A stretch of 64,000 nucleotides of DNA from CAZYXZ01 sp964651395. GTDB taxonomy: Bacteria; Actinomycetota; Actinomycetes; BP-191. A model generated the notes under the pieces. That model did no database searches and had not been told where the DNA came from. It worked only from the letters and a program-made list of their open reading frames with translations. This document shows, in pieces, positions 33,010 through 40,886 of the stretch (positions within the stretch are counted from its first letter, which is position 1; the number at the start of each line of letters is the position of its first letter). The translations under genes and the position numbers were made by a program. The stretch spans positions 1-64,000 of the forward strand of contig CAZYXZ010000003.1 of NCBI GenBank assembly GCA_964651395.1, in the 5' to 3' direction.

Positions 33010-34094
33010 GCACCAGCACGGTGCTGGTGACCGGCGCGAGCGGCTACCTCGGTGGCCGCGTCGTCCACCAGTTGCTGAAGTCCAGCGACGACACGAAGTT
33101 GCTGCTGGCCGTGCGCTCCGGTGCTGCCCGCGACGCGCTGGCTGGAGCCTTGACGCCGTACGAGAGGCGCTTGTGCTTCCTCGATGCCGACCTCGAGTCG
33201 GCCGAGCCGTTCGCCGCGATCACCGACGCGGAGCTCGCGACAGTGACGCACATCGTCCATGCCGCGGCCGTCACGCGGTTCAACGTGGAGCGCGATCTCG
33301 CCCAGCGGATCAACGTCGACGGGACCGCACACGTGATGGCACTCGCCCGGCGTTGCCCGCGGCTGGAGATGCTGGGCTACGTGAGCACCCTCTATGCGAC
33401 CGGTCTGCGCGACGGCGACGTCACCGAGCAGTTGTACGACGAGGAGCCGGGCTTCGCGAACGCGTACGAGTGGTCGAAGTGGTCGGCCGAGCAGCTCGTT
33501 CCGACCGCCGACCTGCCCTGGCAGATCCTGCGCGTGGCGACGGTCGTCGCCGACGACAGCGCAGGCACGGTCACGCAGCTCAACGCGTTCCACGAGACAC
33601 TCAAGCTCTGCTTCTACGGCCTTCTCTCGCTCCTACCGGGGCATGCGTCGACCCCCCTCTACCTGGTCACCGGGGAGTTCGTGGCGCAGGCCGTCACGCG
33701 GCTGGTGACGACAGCGGGCGCGTCGGGGGTCTTCCACGTCACACACGACCGCGCGGCCGCTCCCACACTCAGCGAGGTGCTCGACATCGTGTTCGCACAC
33801 TTCGACGGCGTCGACGACTTCCGTCGAAAGCGCATCCTTCGTCCGCTGCTCGCCGACCGCACGTCGTTCGACCTGCTCGTCGACGGCGTCTCGCCGGTGG
33901 CCGGCAGCCTGGTCACGCAGGCGCTGACCAACGTGGCGCCGTTCGCGCACCAGCTCTACGTCGACAAGGCCGTGGACACCGCAAGGCTGAAGGCCGCGAT
34001 CGACGTGTTTCCGACGACAGGCGTTCACGAGCTCGTCGGAGCGACCACGAAGACCCTGGTGGAGACCCGGTGGGGCCGGCGTGCGGCGGGCTGA
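33006..34094 (+). CDS. NAD(P)-dependent thioester reductase-like SDR
   Basis: The 362-residue protein is an extended short-chain dehydrogenase: nucleotide motif TGASGYLGG (9-17), HAAAVTRFNVERD, a catalytic Ser near 127 (YVSTLY) and Tyr154-x3-Lys158 (YEWSK). The layout resembles the terminal reductase (Male-sterility/NAD_binding_4) domains that release carrier-bound thioesters as aldehyde or alcohol. Reductive release of the pathway product from a carrier protein is therefore likely but not shown. Its GTG overlaps the ligase stop by four bases, and its end overlaps the PPTase start by 14. Confidence 0.82.
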   Translation: MSTSTVLVTGASGYLGGRVVHQLLKSSDDTKLLLAVRSGAARDALAGALTPYERRLCFLDADLESAEPFAAITDAELATVTHIVHAAAVTRFNVERDLAQRINVDGTAHVMALARRCPRLEMLGYVSTLYATGLRDGDVTEQLYDEEPGFANAYEWSKWSAEQLVPTADLPWQILRVATVVADDSAGTVTQLNAFHETLKLCFYGLLSLLPGHASTPLYLVTGEFVAQAVTRLVTTAGASGVFHVTHDRAAAPTLSEVLDIVFAHFDGVDDFRRKRILRPLLADRTSFDLLVDGVSPVAGSLVTQALTNVAPFAHQLYVDKAVDTARLKAAIDVFPTTGVHELVGATTKTLVETRWGRRAAG

Positions 34095-34599
34095 GGCCGC
34101 GCTGTCCGCAAGGCTGGGCCGGGCGGTCCGGCTGTCCGTCGCGGTCAACAGGACGGCGGCGCTGAGCCCGCTCCTAGCTGCCGGTGAGGAGCTCAGTGAG
34201 CTGTGCTTCCCACACGAGGCGTTGTCGCTGACACATGCCGGGCACATCGCCGTGGCCGCCCGCGCCGAGCAGGTGGCCGGGGTCGGTGTCGACTACGAGC
34301 CCTGGCGAGAGGTGAATCTGCGTACGTCGCGCTTCTTCCTGCGACCGGTCGAGCAGGCCGCCGTCAGCGACTCGCGTGACCTGCTCCGGCTGTGGACTCT
34401 CAAGGAGGCGCTCTTCAAGGCGACTCCGGCCAACGCGGAGTGCTGGCTGACCGACTTCGACCTGCCCGACCCGCAGGCCACAGCGGGCCGGGTCGTCGGT
34501 CCGCGAGGGGAGACTCTGCAGTACGCCGGCGTCGACGTCGGCATCGGGCACCTGGCGGTCGCCGTGTGCGAGGGGAGGGCTGATGCAGATCTCCGATGA
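34081..34599 (+). CDS. 4'-phosphopantetheinyl transferase (Sfp-type)
   Basis: The 172-residue protein is a short Sfp/AcpS-superfamily enzyme. It has SLTHAGHIAVAA near 49-60, the metal-binding GVGVDYEP (Asp71), and WTLKEALFKA (105-114) with Lys108, Glu109 and Lys113. It moves phosphopantetheine from CoA to a serine of carrier proteins. Location inside the operon, between the two carrier genes and overlapping its neighbours, indicates that it is dedicated to them. The GTG start at 34081 lies inside the end of the SDR gene. Confidence 0.88.
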   Translation: MRRAEAALSARLGRAVRLSVAVNRTAALSPLLAAGEELSELCFPHEALSLTHAGHIAVAARAEQVAGVGVDYEPWREVNLRTSRFFLRPVEQAAVSDSRDLLRLWTLKEALFKATPANAECWLTDFDLPDPQATAGRVVGPRGETLQYAGVDVGIGHLAVAVCEGRADADLR

Positions 34600-35152
34600 C
34601 GAGCTGTTCCTGCTCAGCTTCTACCGAACCTCCGAGATCAACGGCTCGCTGTTCTTCGGGCGCCTTGCGAGAGTGCTTCGCCCCAGCCCGATCCAGCACG
34701 ACCTGTCCAAGCACTTCGCCGACGAGGCTGCGCACGCGTGGTACTGGACCGACTGCATCGACCGGCTGGGAGCCCGCCCCATGAAGCTCTCCGAGGCGTA
34801 CCAGGACCAGTACCTCGAGGCGGCCGGCCTCCCGATGAACCTGATGGAGGTACTCGCCATCACGCTCGTGTTCGAGGGCCGTGTGATCGGCCAGTATCGC
34901 CAGCACTCGGAGCTGACGGGGGTGCACCCCGAGATAAGGACGACGATCGCTCGGATCATGGAGGACGAGCGCTGGCACCTCCAGTGGGTGCGCGAGGCAC
35001 TGGCCGGGCTCGAGCCCAAGTACGGCAAGGAGGAGATCGAGACGACGCTGGCCCGCAACCGTGCCGCCGACCGCGAGGTGTACGCCCAGACGCTGGCCGA
35101 GTTCGAGGATCGGCTGTCATTCCTGTCCGCCCCTCATGAGAGTGAGCCGTAG
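34583..35152 (+). CDS. ferritin-like diiron protein
   Basis: The 189-residue four-helix protein has a full diiron set: Glu18, Glu48-x2-His51 (DEAAH), Glu98 (FEGR) and Glu129-x2-His132 (DERWH). The spacing fits ferritin-like/rubrerythrin-type or diiron oxygenases rather than the AurF family, so the operon has two different diiron proteins. A second oxidation, desaturation or peroxide-handling role is possible. It overlaps the PPTase end by 17 bases, and its TAG overlaps the next GTG (TAGTG). Confidence 0.78.
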   Translation: MQISDDELFLLSFYRTSEINGSLFFGRLARVLRPSPIQHDLSKHFADEAAHAWYWTDCIDRLGARPMKLSEAYQDQYLEAAGLPMNLMEVLAITLVFEGRVIGQYRQHSELTGVHPEIRTTIARIMEDERWHLQWVREALAGLEPKYGKEEIETTLARNRAADREVYAQTLAEFEDRLSFLSAPHESEP

Positions 35153-35394
35153 TGGAACCCGTCACCGTGCAGGACATCCGCCGGCTCATGGCGGAGGTGC
35201 TCGACATTCCCGAGTCGCGGGTGACCGACAACGTCGTCCTCACCGACCTGGTCAGCGACAGCTTCCGGCTGGTGGAGATGGCTATCGAGCTGCAGGAGGT
35301 CTACGACGTCGTGCTGGGACAGGCCGACCTCAAGGACCTGCACACGGTCGGTCAGTTGGCCACCCTGGTGCACTCGCGTATCGCACTGGCCTGA
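35152..35394 (+). CDS. acyl carrier protein (second)
   Basis: The 80-residue acidic protein has the ACP four-helix pattern, with the phosphopantetheine serine at Ser37 in LVSDSFRLVEMAIELQE. The DSF in place of DSL is a minor change. It differs strongly in sequence from the carrier at 31946, so the two probably serve different loaders: this one is the candidate partner of the AMP ligase. It is the last gene of the overlapping operon. Confidence 0.85.
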   Translation: MEPVTVQDIRRLMAEVLDIPESRVTDNVVLTDLVSDSFRLVEMAIELQEVYDVVLGQADLKDLHTVGQLATLVHSRIALA

Positions 35395-35550
35395 CCTGCC
35401 GGGCCGGATCTCCCACACAAATTCACCGGAGTCGGGGAAACTGCCGCCGTACGCGGCCCCGACTCGAGAGTGGGCTCGGATGGCTTGCTGCCGCCGTAGG
35501 AGAGCAGCCCCGCCCTGGTGGTGCGCGCGCCTGCGCTGCCCTACGTAGCT
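35395..35550. terminator. structured intergenic region between convergent operons
   Basis: This 156-bp gap lies between the end of the carrier-protein operon and the acetyltransferase gene (minus). It holds a perfect 9-bp stem (35429-35437 with 35457-35465, GAGTCGGGG/CCCCGACTC). A second near-stem GGCTTGCT...AGCAGCC occupies about 35482-35508. Both loops contain the same 11-mer CTGCCGCCGTA (35441-35451 and 35488-35498). A terminator pair is the plain reading; a structured RNA cannot be ruled out. Confidence 0.45.
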
Positions 35551-36549
35551 CTAGGCGAGGGCCAGGCCGGCCGCTGTCACGATGTCGCGGGACGACCGAT
35601 CCAGCGCGGCGCGAAGCTCAGCGTCGAGCAGCTGTGCGGCTGCCTCGGCGGACACCTCCCCACGCACGACACCGGGCTCGTCGAGGACGAACGTCGTACC
35701 GATGCGATCGAGCAGTGCACGCATCGGTGTGTTGTCCACCTGCACGGAGGCGACGAGCCGTTCGACACCTGCGTTGCAGGCAGCGACCCCGACAGCCCCG
35801 ACCAGCAACCGCCCTATGCCGTGCGCCTGGTACGCGTCGACGACCGCGAACGCGATCTCCGCCTCCGCCGGGTCCCTCTTCGACCGGACGTAGCGGCCGG
35901 TTGCCACACCCACCGTGGGGTCGTCCTCGAGCAGCGTGAGCCAGGCGAAGTGGTCGACGAAGTCGACGTCGATCAGATAGTCGATCATCCGCGAGCTCGG
36001 CTGCCCGCCGATGAAGAACCGGTGCCGCAGGGTCTCCGCCGACAGGGCACCGACCGCCGCACTGAAGCCGGGCCGATCGGCCGGCAGCAACGGTCTGAGC
36101 AGGACACCCAGCCCGTCACGCACGACGGCCTTGACCGGGCTGACGTCCTGGGCCAGCCGAGCGCTGGCCAGGTCCCGCACCTGGTCGTGTACGCCGGGCA
36201 GGTCGATGAGGAAATGGAGGTCCGCGAGGTCGCCCACCGCGACCTCGCACGCCACGTCCGCGGTCACCGTCGCCGTCCGCGTCGTGGCGCGCAGCAGCGC
36301 CAGCTCGCCGACGATCGCGCCGGGACCGGCCACCCCGAGCAGCTCATCACCGCCGACAGAGGCTCGCGTGATGGCCGCCGACCCGGTGAGCAGCAGGGCG
36401 AACTCCGCCGCGGCTTCCCCCTCACGCATCACGGTCCCGCCGGCCGGGATGGGGCGCCGGCGCAGCCGCCCGCTCAGCGCGGCGAGGTCCTCGGGACTGC
36501 ACCCGCCGAACAGCGCGAAGCTGGACAGCAGGCTCGGCAGATCGCTCAT
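35551..36549 (-). CDS. cAMP-binding protein lysine acetyltransferase (Rv0998/PatA-type)
   Basis: The 332-residue protein has an N-terminal cyclic-nucleotide domain, with the phosphate-binding cassette in GAIVGELALLRATTRTATV (Glu82, Arg91). A C-terminal GNAT domain (about 150-320) includes VVDAYQAHGIGRLLVGA as the acetyl-CoA loop. Domain order and length match the mycobacterial cAMP-regulated acetyltransferases (Rv0998, 333 residues), which acetylate acyl-CoA synthetases and other enzymes on lysine. The ATG overlaps the stop of the phosphoribosyltransferase gene, so the two are coupled. Targets could include the adjacent AMP ligase; this is speculation. Confidence 0.9.
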   Translation of the reverse strand: MSDLPSLLSSFALFGGCSPEDLAALSGRLRRRPIPAGGTVMREGEAAAEFALLLTGSAAITRASVGGDELLGVAGPGAIVGELALLRATTRTATVTADVACEVAVGDLADLHFLIDLPGVHDQVRDLASARLAQDVSPVKAVVRDGLGVLLRPLLPADRPGFSAAVGALSAETLRHRFFIGGQPSSRMIDYLIDVDFVDHFAWLTLLEDDPTVGVATGRYVRSKRDPAEAEIAFAVVDAYQAHGIGRLLVGAVGVAACNAGVERLVASVQVDNTPMRALLDRIGTTFVLDEPGVVRGEVSAEAAAQLLDAELRAALDRSSRDIVTAAGLALA

Positions 36550-37187
36550 CGGCCCGCATTCTTCAGCAGACGCAGCACCTCGTCGTCCGCCGTCGCAGCG
36601 AAGTCGTCGTAGAACTGCCCTACGGCGCCTAGCTGCGGCGCGGAGACGGCACACACCACGTCCTCGGCATCCGCACGCAGGCGGTCGGCCGTCTCCGTGG
36701 CGGCGACCGGCACCGCGAGCACGAGCTTCCTGGGCCCCGCACGTCGGAGGGCGCGCAGTGCGGCCCGCGCGGTGATGCCGGTGGCCAACCCGTCGTCGAC
36801 CAGGACGACGTCGCGGCCGGCGAGGCCGGGCAGCGGTCTGCCTGCGCGGTAGAGGTCCACGCGGCGGGCCAGCTCGGCGCGCTCGGCGGTGACCGTCCCC
36901 TGGAGATCGTTCGGCGTCAGCCGGAGCCGGCTCAGCACGTCGTCGTCGAAGAGCGGGTCGTCGCCTTCGGCCAGCGCGCCGATGCCGTACTCGGGCTGGA
37001 ACGGCGCGCCGATCTTGCGGCTCACGAAGACGTCGAAGCCCACGCCGAGGTGACGCGCGACCTCGGCGGCGACCGGTACTCCACCACGCGGCAGCGCCAG
37101 GACGAGAGGATCGCTCAGGTCGAGCGCGGCCACCATCGGCGCGAGTACCCGACCAGCCGCCAGGCGATCGGCGAAGCGCCGAGCCAC
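36546..37187 (-). CDS. phosphoribosyltransferase-family protein
   Basis: The 213-residue protein has the type I PRTase fold with the PRPP motif DVVLVDDGLATGITARAA (about 126-143), and an N-terminal LALPRGGVPVAAEVARHLG loop. The N-terminal part FVSRKIGAPFQPEYGIGALAEG is typical of stand-alone actinobacterial PRTases that are often found with stress genes and have no fixed substrate. It starts at GTG 37185-37187 and overlaps the acetyltransferase gene by four bases. Confidence 0.85.
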   Translation of the reverse strand: MARRFADRLAAGRVLAPMVAALDLSDPLVLALPRGGVPVAAEVARHLGVGFDVFVSRKIGAPFQPEYGIGALAEGDDPLFDDDVLSRLRLTPNDLQGTVTAERAELARRVDLYRAGRPLPGLAGRDVVLVDDGLATGITARAALRALRRAGPRKLVLAVPVAATETADRLRADAEDVVCAVSAPQLGAVGQFYDDFAATADDEVLRLLKNAGR

Positions 37188-37302
37188 CGCACCTCCTGAT
37201 TTCTCCGGGATGGTCCGAAAGATGACCCGAACGGGCCATGTGCGCGCATTGCCGGAGTTGTTTCACTGGTCAGGTCCCCCGGATTGGAGCACCCGACCCC
37301 TC

Positions 37303-38343
37303 ATGACCCGGCACGACAGCCGCCTTCTGCGTGCCGGCGGTGAGATCACGCTGCTGGGCGGCCACTTCGGCGTCCTCATCATCCTCGCTGTCCTCGTGAC
37401 CGAACCGGTCGTCCTGATGCTGGTCGTGTCGTTCCTCGCGCCGATCTTCGTCCCGGCGCTGGCCGGGCTGGTCATGACCTTCCGTGCCGGACGTCGCGCG
37501 ATCCGGACGCAGTCCCGGATGTGGCCGCACCGCCTCGGCACCCTGCTGCTGGTGCCGGGGCTGCTCTACTCCGTGCACCTCGCTGCCGACCACATCGCCG
37601 GACACACCGTCGGCCCCACGGCCTCGATCACCGTCGCCGCCCACATCACCGTCGTGGCTGGTGTCCTGGGAGCCGTATCGGCCGTCGTCGGCCTGATCCT
37701 GTGCGAGATCGGCGTACGCCGGCTCCCGCACCTCGTCCTACCGCCCGTCGTGCACAACCGGACACGCATCCTGTCCGCGCTGCTCAATGCGGAGATCGTC
37801 GTCACGCTCGTCTACGCGATGTCCCCCCGCCTCGTCGCGGGTGGGTACGAGCCGACCCTCTTCGACCGGCTGGCGTCGCTGGTCTGGCTGCTCGGCTACG
37901 CCACCGTCATCGCCGCCGCGGTGATCCTGGCCCGCAGCTGGGGCCGGGCCACGGCATCCCGGGGTCGGCGCGCGAGGGGCGTCCTGCTCACCGCCGGCTT
38001 GCTGCACGGCGTCGTCGTCGTGTGGGTCCTCGCGCGCACGGGACCGGGTCACGACCTCGACGTGTCCGGGCCGATGCGCTTCCTCCTGGTCGGCATGTTC
38101 CTGACCGTCGGCTGGCAGCTCATCGACGAGGTCGCGCCGCGACGCGACAGCCCGGTCGGCCTGCTCGCCCTCGTCGTCCTGCTGGTCTTGAGCGCCAACG
38201 CGACAGTCATCACCGACCGCTCGACGGACGTGCCCGAACGTCAGCCTGGGAAGGCCTCGGCGAAGGACTTCTCGAACTCGGGCGTGGCCGGACCGCTGAG
38301 GCCGCAGACGTTCACGACGCCCTCGGTGGCCGTCACCAGGTAG
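37303..38343 (+). CDS. polytopic membrane protein, function unknown
   Basis: The 346-residue protein has about eight hydrophobic segments spread over residues 20-310 (for example FGVLIILAVLVTEPVVLMLVVSFL, ASITVAAHITVVAGVLGAVSAVV and PVGLLALVVLLVLSANATVI). Short basic loops separate them and a soluble tail ends it. ATG 37303 was chosen because upstream codons lack hydrophobic or family-like sequence. The last about 34 codons run antisense into the 3' end of the minus-strand gene at 38241, so the tail may not be conserved. The family is unknown. Confidence 0.6.
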   Translation: MTRHDSRLLRAGGEITLLGGHFGVLIILAVLVTEPVVLMLVVSFLAPIFVPALAGLVMTFRAGRRAIRTQSRMWPHRLGTLLLVPGLLYSVHLAADHIAGHTVGPTASITVAAHITVVAGVLGAVSAVVGLILCEIGVRRLPHLVLPPVVHNRTRILSALLNAEIVVTLVYAMSPRLVAGGYEPTLFDRLASLVWLLGYATVIAAAVILARSWGRATASRGRRARGVLLTAGLLHGVVVVWVLARTGPGHDLDVSGPMRFLLVGMFLTVGWQLIDEVAPRRDSPVGLLALVVLLVLSANATVITDRSTDVPERQPGKASAKDFSNSGVAGPLRPQTFTTPSVAVTR

Positions 38344-38867
38344 CGATTGCCCTTCACGAACTCGACCCCGTCGAGCGACACGTGCTGCGAGTCCAGCGTG
38401 GCCACCGTCACCTGGTCGGCCGAGCCGCCCTTGTACCAGCGGTCCACGTCGATAGTGACCTTCTGCGGAGCCACATCGACGACGGTCCCGCCGAAGGCGA
38501 CCGGCACCTGCTTCAGGATCTCGACGTCGAACATCATGCACGACGACATCGTCGTGCCCGGCCCCGCCGGCGCGGTGAGCGCCATCGTCGTCGGCGCAGG
38601 CGCCTGCGTCGGAGCGGAGTCACCACCACTCAGAACCGCCGCTCCGATGGCGATCGCCGCGACGCCGGCCGCGACGCCGGCCAGCAAGCCCAGGCGCCGG
38701 GTGCGTGGCATGTCTTCGGTGGTCGTGCTGCTCTCCTCGATGGTCTGCATGACGCGCTCCCGGATCTCCTGAGCCGTGGGGCTCTCGATGAGACCGTCGG
38801 CCTCCGCCTGACGCGCCGGGTCGAGCCGCGCAAGTCGCGCGCGCAGGATCCCGTCGTCGTCAGTCAC
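38241..38867 (-). CDS. membrane protein coupled to an ECF sigma factor, candidate anti-sigma
   Basis: The 208-residue protein has a cytoplasmic N-terminus of about 55 residues (MTDDDGILRARLARLDPARQ), one membrane segment (LGLLAGVAAGVAAIAIGAAVL) and an extracytoplasmic beta-rich domain with cysteines in SSCMMF and VNVCGLSG. It starts inside the end of the sigma gene (8-bp overlap), the usual layout for an anti-sigma factor, but no zinc anti-sigma HxxxCxxC motif is seen. The role is therefore inferred only from context and topology. Confidence 0.65.
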   Translation of the reverse strand: MTDDDGILRARLARLDPARQAEADGLIESPTAQEIRERVMQTIEESSTTTEDMPRTRRLGLLAGVAAGVAAIAIGAAVLSGGDSAPTQAPAPTTMALTAPAGPGTTMSSCMMFDVEILKQVPVAFGGTVVDVAPQKVTIDVDRWYKGGSADQVTVATLDSQHVSLDGVEFVKGNRYLVTATEGVVNVCGLSGPATPEFEKSFAEAFPG

Positions 38868-39405
38868 GATCGGCCTCCGTCCCCTGTCGACCCGTAGATG
38901 TCCGGGTGGCCGCCATCTCTTTCGCGCCTAGTACTTCCCGGAGCCGACCGATCACGCGGTGCAGACGGATGCTCGCCGCGTTGGCGCTGATCCCGAGCAC
39001 CACCGCGATCTCGCGCGGCGCCAGTCCCTCCCAGGCCCAGAGTCGGAGCAGCTCCTGCTCCTTGCCGTTGAGCGACGCCAGCGCGTCGTCCAGCGCGGGG
39101 TCGGCCGACGCGACAGAAGGCTCCGGGCGTTCGAGCGCCATGCGGTGCAACAGCCGACGCTGCCGCTGCTCGCCGCGCACGCGGTTGGCCAGACATCCGC
39201 GAGCGACGCCGAAGCACCACGCGAGCTGTGCCTCGTCCGGCAGCTCGTCGAAGCGCCGCCAGAGGACGAGCAGCACGTCCCCCAGGGCGTCATCCGCCGT
39301 GGCGGCGTCCGCGCGCCGGCGCAGGTATCGCTGCACCGGCACGTAGACGTCGGAGACGAGCGCCTCGAAGGCGCCCACGCGGTCCTCAGCCGGCATCGCG
39401 GTCAC
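38860..39405 (-). CDS. ECF-type RNA polymerase sigma factor
   Basis: The 181-residue protein has sigma region 2 (YVPVQRYLRRRADAATADDALGDVLLVLWRRF) and region 4 (LNGKEQELLRLWAWEGLAPREIAVVLGISANAASIRLHRVIGRLR) with a short linker and no extra domains. It directs RNA polymerase to a small regulon, and an overlapping membrane protein downstream probably controls it. GTG 39405 and ATG 39396 are both possible starts. Confidence 0.92.
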   Translation of the reverse strand: MTAMPAEDRVGAFEALVSDVYVPVQRYLRRRADAATADDALGDVLLVLWRRFDELPDEAQLAWCFGVARGCLANRVRGEQRQRRLLHRMALERPEPSVASADPALDDALASLNGKEQELLRLWAWEGLAPREIAVVLGISANAASIRLHRVIGRLREVLGAKEMAATRTSTGRQGTEADRD

Positions 39406-39453
39406 AACCAGACAGTGTCCGGCCGTGGCCCCGTTCTTTCGCGACGGTCAGAC

Positions 39454-40062
39454 CTACTTCGGGCTGTGCAGCCACGGGTCCTTGAGGTCGATGTAGGTCA
39501 CGTCGCCGTCGATCAGCGACATGTACTCCTCCATCCCGTCGGCGGCGTCGCCGCCTTCGGACATACTCGCCTCGCCCTTGCGCGCCTCGGCCTCGCTGGT
39601 GAAGTAGATGGCTTCCGTGAACAGGTCGCCGTCCCATGCGCGAGTCGAGCCGATGACGTCGGGACGCTGCTCGGTCATCTTCGGCATCCACTCGGCCTCG
39701 AGCTCGCGCAGTCGCTCCTTGTCCTTCACACGGCCCTGCATGATCTGCACGAACCCGGCCTGGTCGGATCCGCCGCCCAGCGTCTGGTCGACCTCCGTGC
39801 AGTCGCGGAACGTCACCGGCCCGTCGAAGTACTTCTCGGTCTCGGCCCACCATGCGCCCTGCTCCGGCCGGTCGCTGTTGGCCTGGGCGGCCTGCTGGCT
39901 GTCGAACCGGGCGATGAAGATGGCGGTGCTGTCCTCCGCCACCCCGCCGGTGGAGCCCAGGTAGCCCTTGGCGCCCGAGCCGACTTCGGACTGCCAGCGC
40001 TCGCTCTGCCGCTTCAGCCCATCGGCATCCTTCGTCCTGCCCGTGATGACCTGGATGAACAT
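39454..40062 (-). CDS. tandem dimeric alpha-beta-barrel (ABM-like) protein
   Basis: The 202-residue protein consists of two similar halves. Each starts with a strand of the form FIQVITGRTKD or FVQIMQGRVKDKE, followed by a helix with RQSERW or ELEAEW and strands such as STAIFIARFDSQQAA and TEAIYFTSEAEA. This is the ferredoxin-like fold of antibiotic-biosynthesis-monooxygenase/heme-degrading proteins in duplicated form. No catalytic residue can be assigned. GGAGGTGG precedes the ATG. Confidence 0.7.
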   Translation of the reverse strand: MFIQVITGRTKDADGLKRQSERWQSEVGSGAKGYLGSTGGVAEDSTAIFIARFDSQQAAQANSDRPEQGAWWAETEKYFDGPVTFRDCTEVDQTLGGGSDQAGFVQIMQGRVKDKERLRELEAEWMPKMTEQRPDVIGSTRAWDGDLFTEAIYFTSEAEARKGEASMSEGGDAADGMEEYMSLIDGDVTYIDLKDPWLHSPK

Positions 40063-40181
40063 GCGCCACCTCCGCTCATGCCCCCCAGGGCACGCTATGC
40101 CTACCGAGCCGGCACCGGTACCCCCGATTGGTCTGAACCGGTACGCCGCCACCGCACTCTTACCGTGCGGAGGTATCACAC

Positions 40182-40856
40182 GTGTCCCGTCCGACAACGC
40201 TGGGCCTGGGCCTGGCCCTGGCCGCCGTCGTGGCCGTGGCTGTACCAGCCGCCCACGGCGCGCCGCCGTGTCCCTACATCACCGACGCCGCGGGGGACCA
40301 GGTGCTGCTTCCGCTGGTCGAGGCGCCCGCGTCGGAGAGCGTCGACATCCTGGCCGGCAACGTCACGACGACGAAGGACTCGGTCGTGGCGACGATTCGA
40401 CTGCGCGACCTGGACCTCGAGCGTCCGACCAACGCGAGCGGTGTCCAGTTCGAGGCCTGGCTGGGCACCAAGCAGGTCACGTTCCTGCTGGTCGGCCAGC
40501 ACTACCCCGACGGCGATCTCGCGGAGCTGCGGAAGATGGGCACCACCCTCGGCAACGAGACCGCCTCGGCGGGGAGCTCCCAGCACCTCGCCTGGATCGC
40601 GGTGGTGTTCGACGAGGACCGCTCGCTCGTCACCCTGACGGCTCCTCTGGCCGCCTTCGGTTGGGGCTTGCGCAGGGGGACTCGGGTCGACGAGGTCCAG
40701 CTGGCCTCCGCGGTCAGCGTCGGCAGCTCCGGCGAGCCCACGGACGACGTCGACGGACGGTCCAAGATGCGCTTCGCCGACTCGACCTGGGTCGACACCG
40801 CGAGGAGCACACGCCCCTACGTCGTCGGCGACCGCGGCTGCACCTTCCCGCGCTAG
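40182..40856 (+). CDS. secreted protein of unknown function
   Basis: The 224-residue protein has a clear signal peptide (TLGLGLALAAVVAVAVPAAHGAPP, with cleavage near AHG-AP). Cysteines lie near both ends of the mature chain (PPCPYI and RGCTFPR), and a likely disulphide would join them. The body is beta-rich, and the motif ITDAAGDQVLLPLVEAP resembles the start of secreted actinobacterial proteins without assigned roles. GGAGG precedes the GTG start. Confidence 0.65.
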   Translation: MSRPTTLGLGLALAAVVAVAVPAAHGAPPCPYITDAAGDQVLLPLVEAPASESVDILAGNVTTTKDSVVATIRLRDLDLERPTNASGVQFEAWLGTKQVTFLLVGQHYPDGDLAELRKMGTTLGNETASAGSSQHLAWIAVVFDEDRSLVTLTAPLAAFGWGLRRGTRVDEVQLASAVSVGSSGEPTDDVDGRSKMRFADSTWVDTARSTRPYVVGDRGCTFPR

Positions 40857-40886
40857 CCACCGGGGGGCGGGTGGTAGGAAGTCCGC

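Noticed and set aside
28581..35394. Classification of the operon as a standard NRPS, PKS or fatty acid synthase cluster
   Set aside because: There is no condensation domain, ketosynthase I/II, acyltransferase or modular protein; the loader is SerRS-like and the KAS III-like enzyme has altered catalytic positions.
35395..35550. Possible riboswitch, for example a c-di-AMP (ydaO) element because of GGAGTCGGGGAAAC
   Set aside because: The other conserved ydaO segments are absent and the region lies between convergent genes, with no gene downstream on either strand to control.
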